DNA from: CAZKWG01 sp964615375
GTDB taxonomy: Bacteria; Myxococcota_A; UBA796; CAZKWG01
Direction: 5' to 3'
DNA length: 64,000 nucleotides
Assembly: GCA_964615375.1 (NCBI GenBank)
Contig: CAZTOW010000051.1
Coordinates: forward strand, 1 to 64,000
Both the position numbers and the translations under genes were made by a program. Of the stretch, positions 55,648 through 64,000 are shown in pieces (within the stretch, counting starts at the first letter, position 1; the number at the start of each line of letters is the position of its first letter). The notes beneath the pieces are model-generated. The model saw only the letters and a list, made by a program, of their open reading frames with translations. It searched no databases and was not told where the DNA came from.

Positions 55648-56882
55648 CGCGGGCCCCCCATCGGGCCGTGGTCCTCGCTGGCGCTCGGGCCGCCGATAAG
55701 CACGGAGTCCGCCTCGTCAAGGCCCTCGCCGCGCACGGCCGTCTGGGTGGCGCCCGTGCCCAGCAGCGCCACCGAGATCGCCACCGGCGCGCCGCCCTCC
55801 AGCACGAAGACCCACTCGCCCTCGCCCACGGCGACCCCCGGCGGGCGGTAGCGCAGGGCGGCCGGGGGCACCAGCAGCACGTCGTCCTGGCGCCCCACCT
55901 CGATCTCCGCGGTCGCCGTCATGCCCGGCCGCAGCGCCAGATCGGCGTTGTCCAGGCGCAGCTCCGCGCCGTAGGTGACGATGCTGTCGTCCTCCGAGGG
56001 CGCCAGGTCCACCGTGTGGACCTGGGCCTGGAAGCGGCGATCCGGCCAGGCGGAGACGGTGAACGTCGCCGGCTGGTCGGCCTTGACCCGGCCCACGTCG
56101 GCCTCGTCCACCTCGACCACCGCCTCCAGCGCGCGTAGGTCGCTGGCCACCTCGAAGAGGGCCGTCGCGCTCATCGCCGAGACCACGGTCTGACCGGGCT
56201 CCACCAGACGGCGCGTCACGACGCCCGCGATGGGCGAGGTGATCACGGTGTCGGCCAGATCGTCCTCGGCCCGCGCCAGGGCGGCGGAGGAGAGGGCGAC
56301 CTGGGCCTGGGCGGCGCGGGTGGCGGCGGCGGCGCTCTGGTGGGCCAGCTCGGCGTCCTCCACCTCGACGGCGGTGGCGGCGCCCTCGGGCAGCAGGCGG
56401 CGGAGGCGCTCCAGATCCAGGCGGGCCGCGCGCTCGGCCACCTCCGCGCTCGCCAGGCTCGCGCGGCTGGAGGCGAGGGTGGCGCGGGCCTGGGCGGCGG
56501 CGTTCTCGAAGGGCTCCGGGTCCAAGCGCGCCAGCACCGCGCCCTGTTCCACGCGGTCATTGGCCGAGGCCGCCACGCTCAGCACCTTGCCCGAGAGATC
56601 GGAGCCCACCTCCACGCTGTCCACGGGCTCCAGCTGACCCACGGCGGTGACCGTCTCCAGCAGAGATCCACGGGTGACCGGCGCCGTCTCCCAGGGGACC
56701 TCGGGCTCCCCGCCCAGGAGGGCGTAGGCGAGGCCGCCCAGCAGGGCGAGGACCGCGGCGCCGCCCAGGATCCAGGGGAGCCGGGCGCGTCGGCCGCGGC
56801 GGAGGGCGGCGAGGGCCTCGGGGTCCGGGACGAGGGGCTCTTCGGTGGGGAGGGGGGCCTCTTCGGCGGGGGCGGGGGACAT
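55644..56882 (-). CDS. Periplasmic membrane-fusion protein, MacA type
   Basis: A 412-residue adaptor with an N-terminal cytoplasmic tail (Pro/Glu-rich), one transmembrane helix (about 35-58), and then the HlyD-type order: beta-barrel and lipoyl half (PVTRGSLLETVTAVGQLEP, LDPEPFENA), a coiled-coil hairpin (about 125-215) and the returning lipoyl strand (ITSPIAGVVTRRLVEPGQ). AGGAG precedes the ATG at 56880-56882. It links the ABC transporter to an outer-membrane channel, which is not encoded nearby. Confidence 0.9.
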   Translation of the reverse strand: MSPAPAEEAPLPTEEPLVPDPEALAALRRGRRARLPWILGGAAVLALLGGLAYALLGGEPEVPWETAPVTRGSLLETVTAVGQLEPVDSVEVGSDLSGKVLSVAASANDRVEQGAVLARLDPEPFENAAAQARATLASSRASLASAEVAERAARLDLERLRRLLPEGAATAVEVEDAELAHQSAAAATRAAQAQVALSSAALARAEDDLADTVITSPIAGVVTRRLVEPGQTVVSAMSATALFEVASDLRALEAVVEVDEADVGRVKADQPATFTVSAWPDRRFQAQVHTVDLAPSEDDSIVTYGAELRLDNADLALRPGMTATAEIEVGRQDDVLLVPPAALRYRPPGVAVGEGEWVFVLEGGAPVAISVALLGTGATQTAVRGEGLDEADSVLIGGPSASEDHGPMGGPR

Positions 56883-56957
56883 GTAGGCTCCTGTGAAGGA
56901 GCTCAACCTAAGCACGGATCGTCGAGGTGACGGCCTCCGGCCCGGGATGTCGCACCC

Positions 56958-57998
56958 TCACGCTGCGGGGCCCGCTCCTGGCTTCCGCTCCATCCCCCGA
57001 CGGATCTGCCCCGCCAGATCCCGCTCCACCGCCTTCGCCGCGACCTTGACGGCGTTGCGCATGGCGCGGGCGTTGGAGCGCCCGTGGGCCTTGATGACCA
57101 CGCGGTCGAAGCCCAGCAGGGGCGCGCCGCCGTACTGCTTCCAGTCGGTCATGCCGCGGAGCTGGCGGATGCCCTGGGAGAGCATGGTGAGCCCGACCTT
57201 CCACACCAGGTTCTTGTCGGCCGCCTCGCGGGCCAGGTCCGCCGCCACCTCGCTCACGCCCTCCAGCATCTTCAGGACGACGTTGCCCAGGAAGCCCTCG
57301 CAGACGACCACGTCCACGGTGCCGCGCGGGATGTCCAGGCCCTCGATGTTCCCGGCGAAGTTGACCGCGCCCAGGGTGCGCAGGCGCTGGTGGGCCTCGA
57401 TGATGGCGGGCGTGCCCTTGTTGGCCTCCACGCCGTTGGACAGCAGGGCCACGCGCGGGCTCTCGTTGTCGGAGACGACGCGGGCGTAGGCCGAGCCCAT
57501 GACGGCGAAGCCCACCAGATCCTCGGCGGTGGCGTTGAGGGTGGCGCCCACGTCCAGCATGAGCGCGAAGGGGTCCTGGCGGGGGCCGTGGCGCAGCTCG
57601 GTGGGGTAGACCGCGGCCAGGGCGGCGCGGCGGATGCCGGGCAGGCGCTCGAAGGCGCGGCTGGCGGCCAGGATGGTGGCGCCCGTGTGGCCGGCGCTGA
57701 CCAGGGCGTCGGCGGCGCCCTCGCGGACCAGGCGCGCGGACACCGAGACGCTGCAGTCGGGGTCGCGGTCCAGGGCCTCGGCGGCGTCTTCGGCCATGTT
57801 CACGCAGCCGGCGGCGTGGACCACCTGGATCCAGCTCGGGTCGTAGCGCTGCTGGGCCAGGGCCGCGCTGATCTGCGACTGGTCACCGACCAGCAGGACC
57901 TGGATGGGGCGCTCCTCGCGGGAGAGGGCGGCGACGCCCTCCACCACGGCTTGTACCCCGTTGTCTCCGCCCATGGCGTCCACGGCGACCCGGACCAT
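56958..57998 (-). CDS. plsX: Phosphate acyltransferase PlsX
   Basis: A 346-residue enzyme that converts acyl-ACP and phosphate to acyl-phosphate for phospholipid synthesis. The start VAVDAMGGDNG is the family hallmark; SAGHTGATILAA, RHGPRQDPFALMLDVGAT, VALLSNGVEANKGTP and VVVCEGFLGNVVLKM are further conserved blocks. It is usually next to rpmF and fab genes; here it is 23 bases after an M1 aminopeptidase gene and upstream of an exporter operon. Peripheral membrane protein in other bacteria. Confidence 0.93.
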   Translation of the reverse strand: MVRVAVDAMGGDNGVQAVVEGVAALSREERPIQVLLVGDQSQISAALAQQRYDPSWIQVVHAAGCVNMAEDAAEALDRDPDCSVSVSARLVREGAADALVSAGHTGATILAASRAFERLPGIRRAALAAVYPTELRHGPRQDPFALMLDVGATLNATAEDLVGFAVMGSAYARVVSDNESPRVALLSNGVEANKGTPAIIEAHQRLRTLGAVNFAGNIEGLDIPRGTVDVVVCEGFLGNVVLKMLEGVSEVAADLAREAADKNLVWKVGLTMLSQGIRQLRGMTDWKQYGGAPLLGFDRVVIKAHGRSNARAMRNAVKVAAKAVERDLAGQIRRGMERKPGAGPAA

Positions 57999-58021
57999 GT
58001 TGCTGACCTCCTCTCCGCACT

Positions 58022-60583
58022 CTACCGTGCGGAGAGGCCCGTGGAGGGCTCACCCGCCTTCTCCAGGCGGGCGACGCGGTCGCGCAGGGTGCGGTTCTCC
58101 TCGCGCAGGGCGTCGAGGTCGCGGCGCAGGCCCTGGAGGGCGTCGGCGCTGTCGCGGCCCTCGGCGATGGCCTGGAGCGCCTCGTAGGCCGCGCGCTTGA
58201 GCCGGCCGTCGGCCGCGCCGTCGTGGACGTCGTGAAGGACGGCGTTGGCGGACGGGTCACGGGCGGAGCCCAGCGCGCCCACCGCGGCCAGCGCCACCCG
58301 GAAGGGCGCGTCCTTGACCAGGGTGAGCAGGCGGGCCACTGCAGCGGGGCGGGCCGCGGGGACCTCGTCGGCCAGGCGGCCCAGGGCGGCGGCGGCGGCG
58401 GTGCGGGCGCGGGTGGGGCGCTCCGGGCCGGTCCAGGCCAGCAGGATGGGCAGGGCCTCGGGGTCGCGGGCGGCGCCCAGGCCCTCCAGCGCGCGGGCGC
58501 GCAGCACCTCGCCCCAGCTCGGGCGCTCCAGCAGGGCGCTGGAGACCTCGCGGGCGCGGGGAGAGCGCAGCTTGCCCAGCGAGCGGGCGGCCTCGCCCTC
58601 CACCTGCAGCGAGGGGTCGCCCTCCAGCCCGAGGCGGGTGAGGGCCTGCTCGACCTCAGGGTGGTTCAGCTCGGCCAGCGCGCTGACGACCGAGAGCCGG
58701 GCGCGCGGGTGCGGATCCTGGAGGGCCGCCAGCAGGGCCTGACGGGCCTGCTCGCCGCCGCGCCGCCCCAGGGCCAGCGCGATCTGCCCGCGCACGCCCC
58801 AGAAGGGCTCGCGGGACAGGGCGCGGGTGAGCGCGGCCATGGCGGCGGGACTGCCGTCCTCAGCCAGGGCGCGGGCGGCGCGGATGCGGGCCACCACCCC
58901 GCGGTCCTGCTCCAGGGAGGCGATGAGCAGCGCGCGCGGCGCCTTGAGGCGCAGGTCGGCCAGCACGTCGAGCCCGGGATCGATCTCCACCCGGTCGGGC
59001 AGGCCCGCGCAGGGGATGGCCCAGGCCCGCTCGCGCTCGCGCACGGGGAGCGTGAGCTCGCGGCTGCCCTGGGCGTCCACCACCACGACGCGCAGGGGGA
59101 AGACGAAGGCCTCGGCCACGCCCTCGCCCTCCTGGCGCTGGCGGGCGGTGATGGACAGCAGCCCCTCCTCGTGGGCGATCTCCACGTCCACCACCGGATG
59201 TCCGGCCCCATAGATCCACTGCTGGAAGAATCGGTCCAGGTTGCGGCCGGTGACCTCCTCCAGCGCGCGCTGCAGGTCGCGGGTGTGGACCACGCCGTGG
59301 GCGTTCTGCTCCAGGTAGCGGCGCACGCCCGCCCAGAAGGGCTCCTCGCCCAGCACGCCGGAGAGCGTGTGGAGCACGAGGCAGGCCTTCTCGTAGAGGT
59401 GGCGGTCGAAGAGGTCGATGGGCTCGCGGAAGCGGTAGTCCACGATGGGGCGGCGGTAGCGGGTGCGGTCCTCCTTGAGGTACTCCTCCAGCATCTGGAA
59501 GAGCAGCATGTCCGCCTCTTCCGCGCCCTGGTGGTGCATGCGCCAGATGTGCTCGGCGTAGGTGGCGAAGCCCTCATTCAGCCAGGCCTGGCTCCAGTCC
59601 TGGCAGGTCACCAGATCGCCGAACCACTGGTGGGCGAGCTCGTGGCTGATGAGGTCGTCGTGCTCGTTGTCGATCGCCGCGCGATCGTCCGTCAGCACCA
59701 GATCGGTCAGGGTCGTGGCGGCCACGTTCTCCATGCCGCCGAAGATGAACTCGTGGACGGCGACCTGGTCGTAGCGGGCCCAGGGGTAGTCCACGCCGAA
59801 GCGCGCGGAGAAGGCCTCCAGCATGGCCGGCGTGCGCCCGAAGACCCGCTTCAGCACGGCCTCGGAGGTGCCCTCGGGGGCCAGGTAGCGCACGGGCCGA
59901 TCCCGCCAGCGCTCCTCCAGCACGGCGAGGCGCGCGACGACCACCGTGATCAGGTAGGCGGGGATGGGCTCGTCCTGGGCCCAGCGCCAGGTGTCGCCCT
60001 CGCGCGCGACCAGGCGGCCGTTGGAGACGACGACGTAGCCGGGGGGCGCCGTGATCGCGAGGCGCACCGGGCACTTGACCGAGGGGTGGTCCACGCAGGG
60101 GAAGACGAAGCGGGCGTCCTCGTCCTGGTGCTGGGTCCAGGCCATGGGGGCCCGATGGGGCTCGGCCTCGGTGGGGCCGATGAAGTAGAGGCCGCGCACC
60201 GGGGAGCCGGCCGTGCGCACCTCGACGCGCTCGCCCTCGGGGCGCACGCCCTGGACGCTCAGCCGCCCGCCGTCGTGACGCCAGGAGAGCGGGCGCCCGT
60301 CCTCGCCATTCACGCTGAGGATCTGGAGATCATCCAGGTCGAAGGCCACCTCCCCGAGGCCGCAGGGCAGGGGGGCGACCTCCAGCCGGGTCACGCCGCG
60401 CAGGCTGCGCGCGTCTGGGTCGATGTCCAGCTCCAGATCGAGGGAGAGCAGCCGGAAGCCGCGATCCGGGGCGAAGCGCGGGGCCACGCCGGGCTCGGCG
60501 AAGGGGCGGGCGCGGGCCGCCGCGAAGCCGCCGAACGCCGCCTCGAGCTGCATGCTCTTGTCGACCAGGAAGTGAGAGCTCAT
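58022..60583 (-). CDS. M1-family aminopeptidase with HEAT-repeat C-terminus
   Basis: An 853-residue zinc aminopeptidase; GGAGG lies before the ATG. It has GGMEN (282-286) for the substrate amino group, HELAHQWFGD (H314, E315, H318) and NEGFA (E337), all catalytic. A jelly-roll domain precedes (about 40-230). From about residue 565 there are at least seven HEAT-like repeats (ALLAALQDPHPRARLSVVSALAEL type) and a short coiled coil at the very end (DLDALREENRTLRDRVARLEK). No signal peptide, so it is cytoplasmic, removing N-terminal residues from peptides. Confidence 0.93.
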   Translation of the reverse strand: MSSHFLVDKSMQLEAAFGGFAAARARPFAEPGVAPRFAPDRGFRLLSLDLELDIDPDARSLRGVTRLEVAPLPCGLGEVAFDLDDLQILSVNGEDGRPLSWRHDGGRLSVQGVRPEGERVEVRTAGSPVRGLYFIGPTEAEPHRAPMAWTQHQDEDARFVFPCVDHPSVKCPVRLAITAPPGYVVVSNGRLVAREGDTWRWAQDEPIPAYLITVVVARLAVLEERWRDRPVRYLAPEGTSEAVLKRVFGRTPAMLEAFSARFGVDYPWARYDQVAVHEFIFGGMENVAATTLTDLVLTDDRAAIDNEHDDLISHELAHQWFGDLVTCQDWSQAWLNEGFATYAEHIWRMHHQGAEEADMLLFQMLEEYLKEDRTRYRRPIVDYRFREPIDLFDRHLYEKACLVLHTLSGVLGEEPFWAGVRRYLEQNAHGVVHTRDLQRALEEVTGRNLDRFFQQWIYGAGHPVVDVEIAHEEGLLSITARQRQEGEGVAEAFVFPLRVVVVDAQGSRELTLPVRERERAWAIPCAGLPDRVEIDPGLDVLADLRLKAPRALLIASLEQDRGVVARIRAARALAEDGSPAAMAALTRALSREPFWGVRGQIALALGRRGGEQARQALLAALQDPHPRARLSVVSALAELNHPEVEQALTRLGLEGDPSLQVEGEAARSLGKLRSPRAREVSSALLERPSWGEVLRARALEGLGAARDPEALPILLAWTGPERPTRARTAAAAALGRLADEVPAARPAAVARLLTLVKDAPFRVALAAVGALGSARDPSANAVLHDVHDGAADGRLKRAAYEALQAIAEGRDSADALQGLRRDLDALREENRTLRDRVARLEKAGEPSTGLSAR

Positions 60584-60643
60584 CCGATCCTCCGCGAACG
60601 GAGGACCACTCTACACCGGGAACACGAGGAGACGCCAGCGCGA

Positions 60644-61426
60644 TCAAGCCCCAGCTTGATCGCTCTCTTCCGCCCCCTCCGGGTACCGGGTCGTGGGCAC
60701 CAGGATGTAGCCGTCGCGCATGTCGCCGAGGAAGGCGCAGCTCTCCGGGCCCCGCAGGTGCAGGTAGGCGGCGGTGTACGCCGTCAGCACCGCCTCCAGC
60801 TGCTCCTCCAGCTCGCCCACCCGGCTGCCGTTGCTGGCGCCGAGGTCCGCGTGCAGGAGCGTGTCGAAGGCCCCGCTGGGGAGCAGGGGCGGCTCCGCGT
60901 CGCCCAGCATGTTGGAGAGCGCCTCGCGGAAGCGCGTGACCGCCTCCTTGCGCGCGCCCACCGGGCCCACCTTCATGCGGATGGGGCGGTCGAGCTCGAA
61001 GAGCAGGATCTGCGCCGCCTGGTTGCAGGTCTCGACCAGGCGGTCGCTGTCGGAGCTGGGGTTCGGGTTGAAGCCCATGCGCATGAGCGCGCGCCCCATG
61101 GTGCGCGGGTGCGTCGCGTTGACGGTGTTGACCTGGTACTCGTCCAGGTGGTGCTGCCCGAAGTGCTGCTGGAGCAGCGCGTCGCAGGGGCGGCGCCCGG
61201 AGCTGTTCTCCACGATCACCGGCGCGTTGACGGCGACGATGGCGCCTGCCCGACCGCGGCTGCGCGCGATCCAGCTCAGGATGTCCTCGTGCGCGCGCAG
61301 GGAGACGGTGGACTGCACGACCACGCCTCCATCCGGCGTGACCTCGAGGACCGCGCCTCCCGAAGAATTGCGGGGCGCCCAGGCGAGATCGAGGCCGAGG
61401 TAGCGAAAGCTGCGAGGAGTGGGCAT
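60644..61426 (-). CDS. DUF429 family protein (RNase H-like fold)
   Basis: A 260-residue protein. YLGLDLAWAPRNSSGGAVLE (9-28), GAIVAVNAPVIVENSSGRRP (61-80) and a late LTAYTAAYLH are the conserved blocks of DUF429, a predicted nuclease with an RNase H-like fold: an acidic strand residue (D13) and an NAP/DAP loop. It is cytoplasmic. The family function is not established. It lies between the TPR/ATPase gene and the aminopeptidase gene on the same strand. Confidence 0.78.
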   Translation of the reverse strand: MPTPRSFRYLGLDLAWAPRNSSGGAVLEVTPDGGVVVQSTVSLRAHEDILSWIARSRGRAGAIVAVNAPVIVENSSGRRPCDALLQQHFGQHHLDEYQVNTVNATHPRTMGRALMRMGFNPNPSSDSDRLVETCNQAAQILLFELDRPIRMKVGPVGARKEAVTRFREALSNMLGDAEPPLLPSGAFDTLLHADLGASNGSRVGELEEQLEAVLTAYTAAYLHLRGPESCAFLGDMRDGYILVPTTRYPEGAEESDQAGA

Positions 61427-61571
61427 CCGGTCCCTGCCAGGCGAAGGTGAGTCTCAGCTCCTAACCGAACCCCGGGGCGGCGCCCCTCATGCGATCGGCG
61501 GAGAGATTTCCCAGGGGAGATAGCGCGTGCGCGTCCAGCCTACAAGCGGCCATGAATACTAGTAATATTCG

Positions 61572-64000
61572 TCATCGGGCGCGCGCGCCGCTGCTGGACG
61601 AGGAGACGCTGTCCAGAGCGCGATCGGGGCGCGTCACGGCCCAGCTCACGGAGGGCAGGGCGAGGAAGGTCGGGCGGTGCTCGGAGGGCACGCGGGCCTC
61701 GATCTGGCGGGCGAGGCTGCGCGCCTCGCGGCGGGCCTCGTCGCTGCCCACGGCGTGCAGGACGGCCAGCAGCACGAAGACGTCCCGGCTGGCCCGCGCC
61801 TCGCTCTCCGCCGAGCGCAGGACGTCGGCGTCCCCGCCCACGCGCGCCCCGTGCAGCAGCAGGCGGGCGGTGAGGCTGCGATCCCCGGAGCGCCCCAGCA
61901 CCTCCATGGCGCGGGTGAGCGCGTCGGCGTCGGCGGTCAGCACGCCGCTCATCCCGAGGCTGTAGGCCCCCAGCGCGTGGAAGCCGACGCCCTCGGCCTC
62001 GGACTCGGCCGCCTGGAAGGAGGCGAGGGCGGCCTGGTGGTCGCCGGCGAGCATGCGCAGCTCGCCCTGGATGAGGCGGTAGGCCAGCCGGATGTGCGGG
62101 GCCGCGTCGGGCTCCAGCGCCACCCGCGCCGCGCGGAGCAGGGTCGCGGCCAGCGCGCGCTCGCCGATCTGCAGGAGCACGGCGGCCCGCCCGATCTCGG
62201 CCAGCGCGCGATCGTAGGGCAGCAGGGCCAGGCGGGCGATGGTCTCCGCCTCGGCGGTGTGCTCCAGGGCCAGCCGGATGTCGCCCAGGCGCAGGCGCAG
62301 CTCGGCGATGCGGTAGAGCGTGTGGACCAGGCGCGCGGGCAGGGTGCGGGCGCGCAGGAAGGCGGCCTCCTGCTCCAGGTGGCGGATCGCGTCGTCCAGA
62401 CGCCCGTCCTCGGCCAGCAGCAGCCCGAGGCCGCCGTGGGCCATCGCCGCGTACTCGCGCTGGCCGAGCGCCATGCCCTCGTCGATGCACTGGTGGTAGC
62501 GGGCGGCCGCCAGATCCGGCTCGGCCCCGACCCGGTGGGCGTTGGCCGCGGCCAGCAGGGCCCTGGGGCGGGTGGGGTCGGTGGGGTGGGCGGCGAGCAG
62601 GGCGAGCGCGCGCTCGGCCATGGGGAGCGAGCCGGGGGCGTCGTGCTCCTGGAAGTGGAGCTCGGCCAGGAGCACGAACACGCGGGCGCTGAGGCCGTCG
62701 TCGCTGAGGCCCTGGGAGAGCTCCAGCCCGGCGCGCAGGGTCGCGTTGGCGGCCTCGGTCCGGCCGACCAGCGAGAGGGCCTCCCCGCGCGCGACGGCCA
62801 GGGCGGCGGTGGTGTAGAGGTCGAGCCCAGGCTGCAGGGCGGCCCGGTCCAGCACCTCGAGGGCCTGGGCGGGCTGGCCCCCGGTGGTGAGCTGCTGGCC
62901 GAGCTCCAGCAGCGCGCGGGCGGCCCCGTCGGGGCTCGCGCCGTAGGCCGTGTGCCAGGCCAGGCGCGCGTCGCGCCAGGCCTCGCGCGGGAGGCGCCCC
63001 AGCGCGCGGGCCAGGCGGCGGTGGACCTCGATCTGGCGGGCCTCGGGGGTCTGGGCCAGGACCAGCGCCCCCACGGCGGGCCGGCGCAGCGAGATCCACT
63101 CCTGCGAGCCGTGGACCTCTACCTGCACCAGGCTCTCCCGCGAGAGCACCGCGCTGGTGAGGCCCGAGGGGTCGGCCCCCGCCGCCTCCAGCGCCACCTT
63201 GAGCGGGAGCCCCTCGCCGGCCACCGCCAGCACCTCCAGGAGGGCCTGGGCGTCCTCCGGCAGGCGCAGCAGCACGTCCCCGAACAGGCGCGCCAGCCCC
63301 AGCGTGGGCACGACCCCGCCGCTGCGGTCCAGGGCCCAGACGGGCTCGCCCTCGTCGGAGACGCCGACATAGCGCAGCGCTCCCCGGTTGTAGAGCTCGC
63401 GCGCGGCCAGGGCGACGACGGCGGGCAGGCCCCCGCTCATGCGGTGGAGCTCCTCGGCCAGCCCGGAGGGGACGCCCTGGGTGCCGAGCATCCCGGCCAG
63501 CAGGGCGTGGGTCTCCTCGGGGGTCATCGCCCGCAGGTGGACGAGGTGGGCCTGGAGCCCCGGGGGCATGTCCACGCCGGTGTAGAGCACGGCCAGCTCG
63601 CCCGAGGGGCGCAGCACGCGGGCCAGGGCGGCGGCGGCCTCCGGCCCGCACTGCTCGACGGACTCCACCAGCACGAAGAGCGGCCCCTCGGCGGCGAGAT
63701 CGGCCACCGCCGCCGCGAGGGCCTCGGGCTCGGGCTCCAGCCAGGCGCCGAGGATCTGGGCCAGATCCCGGGCCAGCTGCAGCAGCGGATCCATGGGCAT
63801 GGAGCGCCGGTTGCAGCGCACGGCGATGGTCTCGAAGCCCCCCAGCCGCGCGCGGTTGAGCGCCTCGTTGGCCACGCGCCCCGTGCCCGAGCCCACCTCG
63901 CCCAGGACCGCGACCACGCCGCCCCCGTCCAGGATGGCCTGCACCGCGCCCACCGCCGAGCCGCGGCCCACCAGCGGCGGGCGCCCGAGGGTGCGCCGCG
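61572..64000 (-). CDS. STAND-type ATPase/TPR protein, 5-prime end beyond the window
   Basis: At least 809 residues; the frame is open through the window edge (RRTLGRPPLVGRGSAV), so the true start is outside, perhaps after a kinase or cyclase domain. The first 300 residues follow the plan of a signalling NTPase, but Walker A reads GEVGSGTGR, not GxxGxGK[ST], and Walker B FVLVESVEQ lacks the usual Asp pair. A winged-helix-like region follows, and from about residue 340 there are ten or more TPR-like repeats (ALEVLDRAALQPGLDLYTTAAL and similar). Nucleotide hydrolysis is doubtful; the TPR part should bind proteins. Confidence 0.75.
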   Translation of the reverse strand, partial: RRTLGRPPLVGRGSAVGAVQAILDGGGVVAVLGEVGSGTGRVANEALNRARLGGFETIAVRCNRRSMPMDPLLQLARDLAQILGAWLEPEPEALAAAVADLAAEGPLFVLVESVEQCGPEAAAALARVLRPSGELAVLYTGVDMPPGLQAHLVHLRAMTPEETHALLAGMLGTQGVPSGLAEELHRMSGGLPAVVALAARELYNRGALRYVGVSDEGEPVWALDRSGGVVPTLGLARLFGDVLLRLPEDAQALLEVLAVAGEGLPLKVALEAAGADPSGLTSAVLSRESLVQVEVHGSQEWISLRRPAVGALVLAQTPEARQIEVHRRLARALGRLPREAWRDARLAWHTAYGASPDGAARALLELGQQLTTGGQPAQALEVLDRAALQPGLDLYTTAALAVARGEALSLVGRTEAANATLRAGLELSQGLSDDGLSARVFVLLAELHFQEHDAPGSLPMAERALALLAAHPTDPTRPRALLAAANAHRVGAEPDLAAARYHQCIDEGMALGQREYAAMAHGGLGLLLAEDGRLDDAIRHLEQEAAFLRARTLPARLVHTLYRIAELRLRLGDIRLALEHTAEAETIARLALLPYDRALAEIGRAAVLLQIGERALAATLLRAARVALEPDAAPHIRLAYRLIQGELRMLAGDHQAALASFQAAESEAEGVGFHALGAYSLGMSGVLTADADALTRAMEVLGRSGDRSLTARLLLHGARVGGDADVLRSAESEARASRDVFVLLAVLHAVGSDEARREARSLARQIEARVPSEHRPTFLALPSVSWAVTRPDRALDSVSSSSSGARAR

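Noticed and set aside
58223..61450. 1,075-codon plus-strand ORF
   Set aside because: Shadow of the M1 aminopeptidase and DUF429 genes.
61540..63651. 703-codon minus-strand ORF in another frame
   Set aside because: Arg/Pro/Gly-rich shadow of the TPR/ATPase gene.

Overview
The window is GC-rich, densely coded bacterial DNA. Its gene content points to a predatory or complex-lifestyle member of the Myxococcota (old Deltaproteobacteria): several Hanks-type Ser/Thr kinases with C-terminal membrane or SUMF1 domains, sigma-54 control, FG-GAP/MopE-like lipoproteins, a caspase-like protein and many lipoproteins. No rRNA or tRNA gene was seen, so this placement is an inference from gene families only.

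Layout. 1-7258: a coiled-coil membrane protein, then a CRISPR array of 53 repeats and 52 spacers (37-bp repeat, spacers 32-42 bp) read left to right. A 2.1-kb DDE insertion sequence sits inside the penultimate repeat. No cas gene is in the window. 7259-12078: three strong hairpins, a DEAD-box helicase, an SDR oxidoreductase and two secreted-protein genes. 12079-37551: a GAF/sigma-54 activator gene cut in two by a 23.9-kb integrative element (12820-36739). Its serine integrase lies at the left end. Both junctions share a GG dinucleotide; reconstructed attB and attP are each inverted repeats centred on that GG, and joining the outer halves restores a 517-residue activator in frame with an intact Walker A motif. 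Cargo: a PD-(D/E)XK Mrr-like nuclease, two membrane kinases, an AlbA/RecG-like regulator, a polymorphic toxin with immunity gene, three FG-GAP lipoproteins, a secreted metallopeptidase and small membrane proteins. 37548-44581: a kinase-SUMF1 protein coupled to the activator, a caspase-like protein, a glycosyltransferase, a catalytically degenerate serine-hydrolase homologue and a beta-barrel. 44591-53751: outer-membrane and lipase-like proteins, then a PARIS-like defence pair (AriA/AriB) in a four-gene overlapping operon with two lipoproteins. 53726-64000: a MacAB/YknXYZ-type exporter, PlsX, an M1 aminopeptidase, a DUF429 protein and a TPR/ATPase fragment running off the window.

Main proposal. 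Three genes around the disrupted activator have near-perfect sigma-54 promoters: the NlpC/P60-like gene at 10026, the jelly-roll-like gene ending at 11709, and the caspase-like gene ending at 41795. Two of these promoters also have the same 17-bp palindrome-containing site (GTGTGACAAGCGTCACC) about 110-125 bp upstream of the expected transcription start, where enhancer-binding proteins act. I infer a small sigma-54 regulon of a GAF activator, an SUMF1 kinase, a caspase-like effector and secreted proteins. In the integrated state it is switched off by the element, and in principle excision would restore it. Expression, excision and function are untested here.
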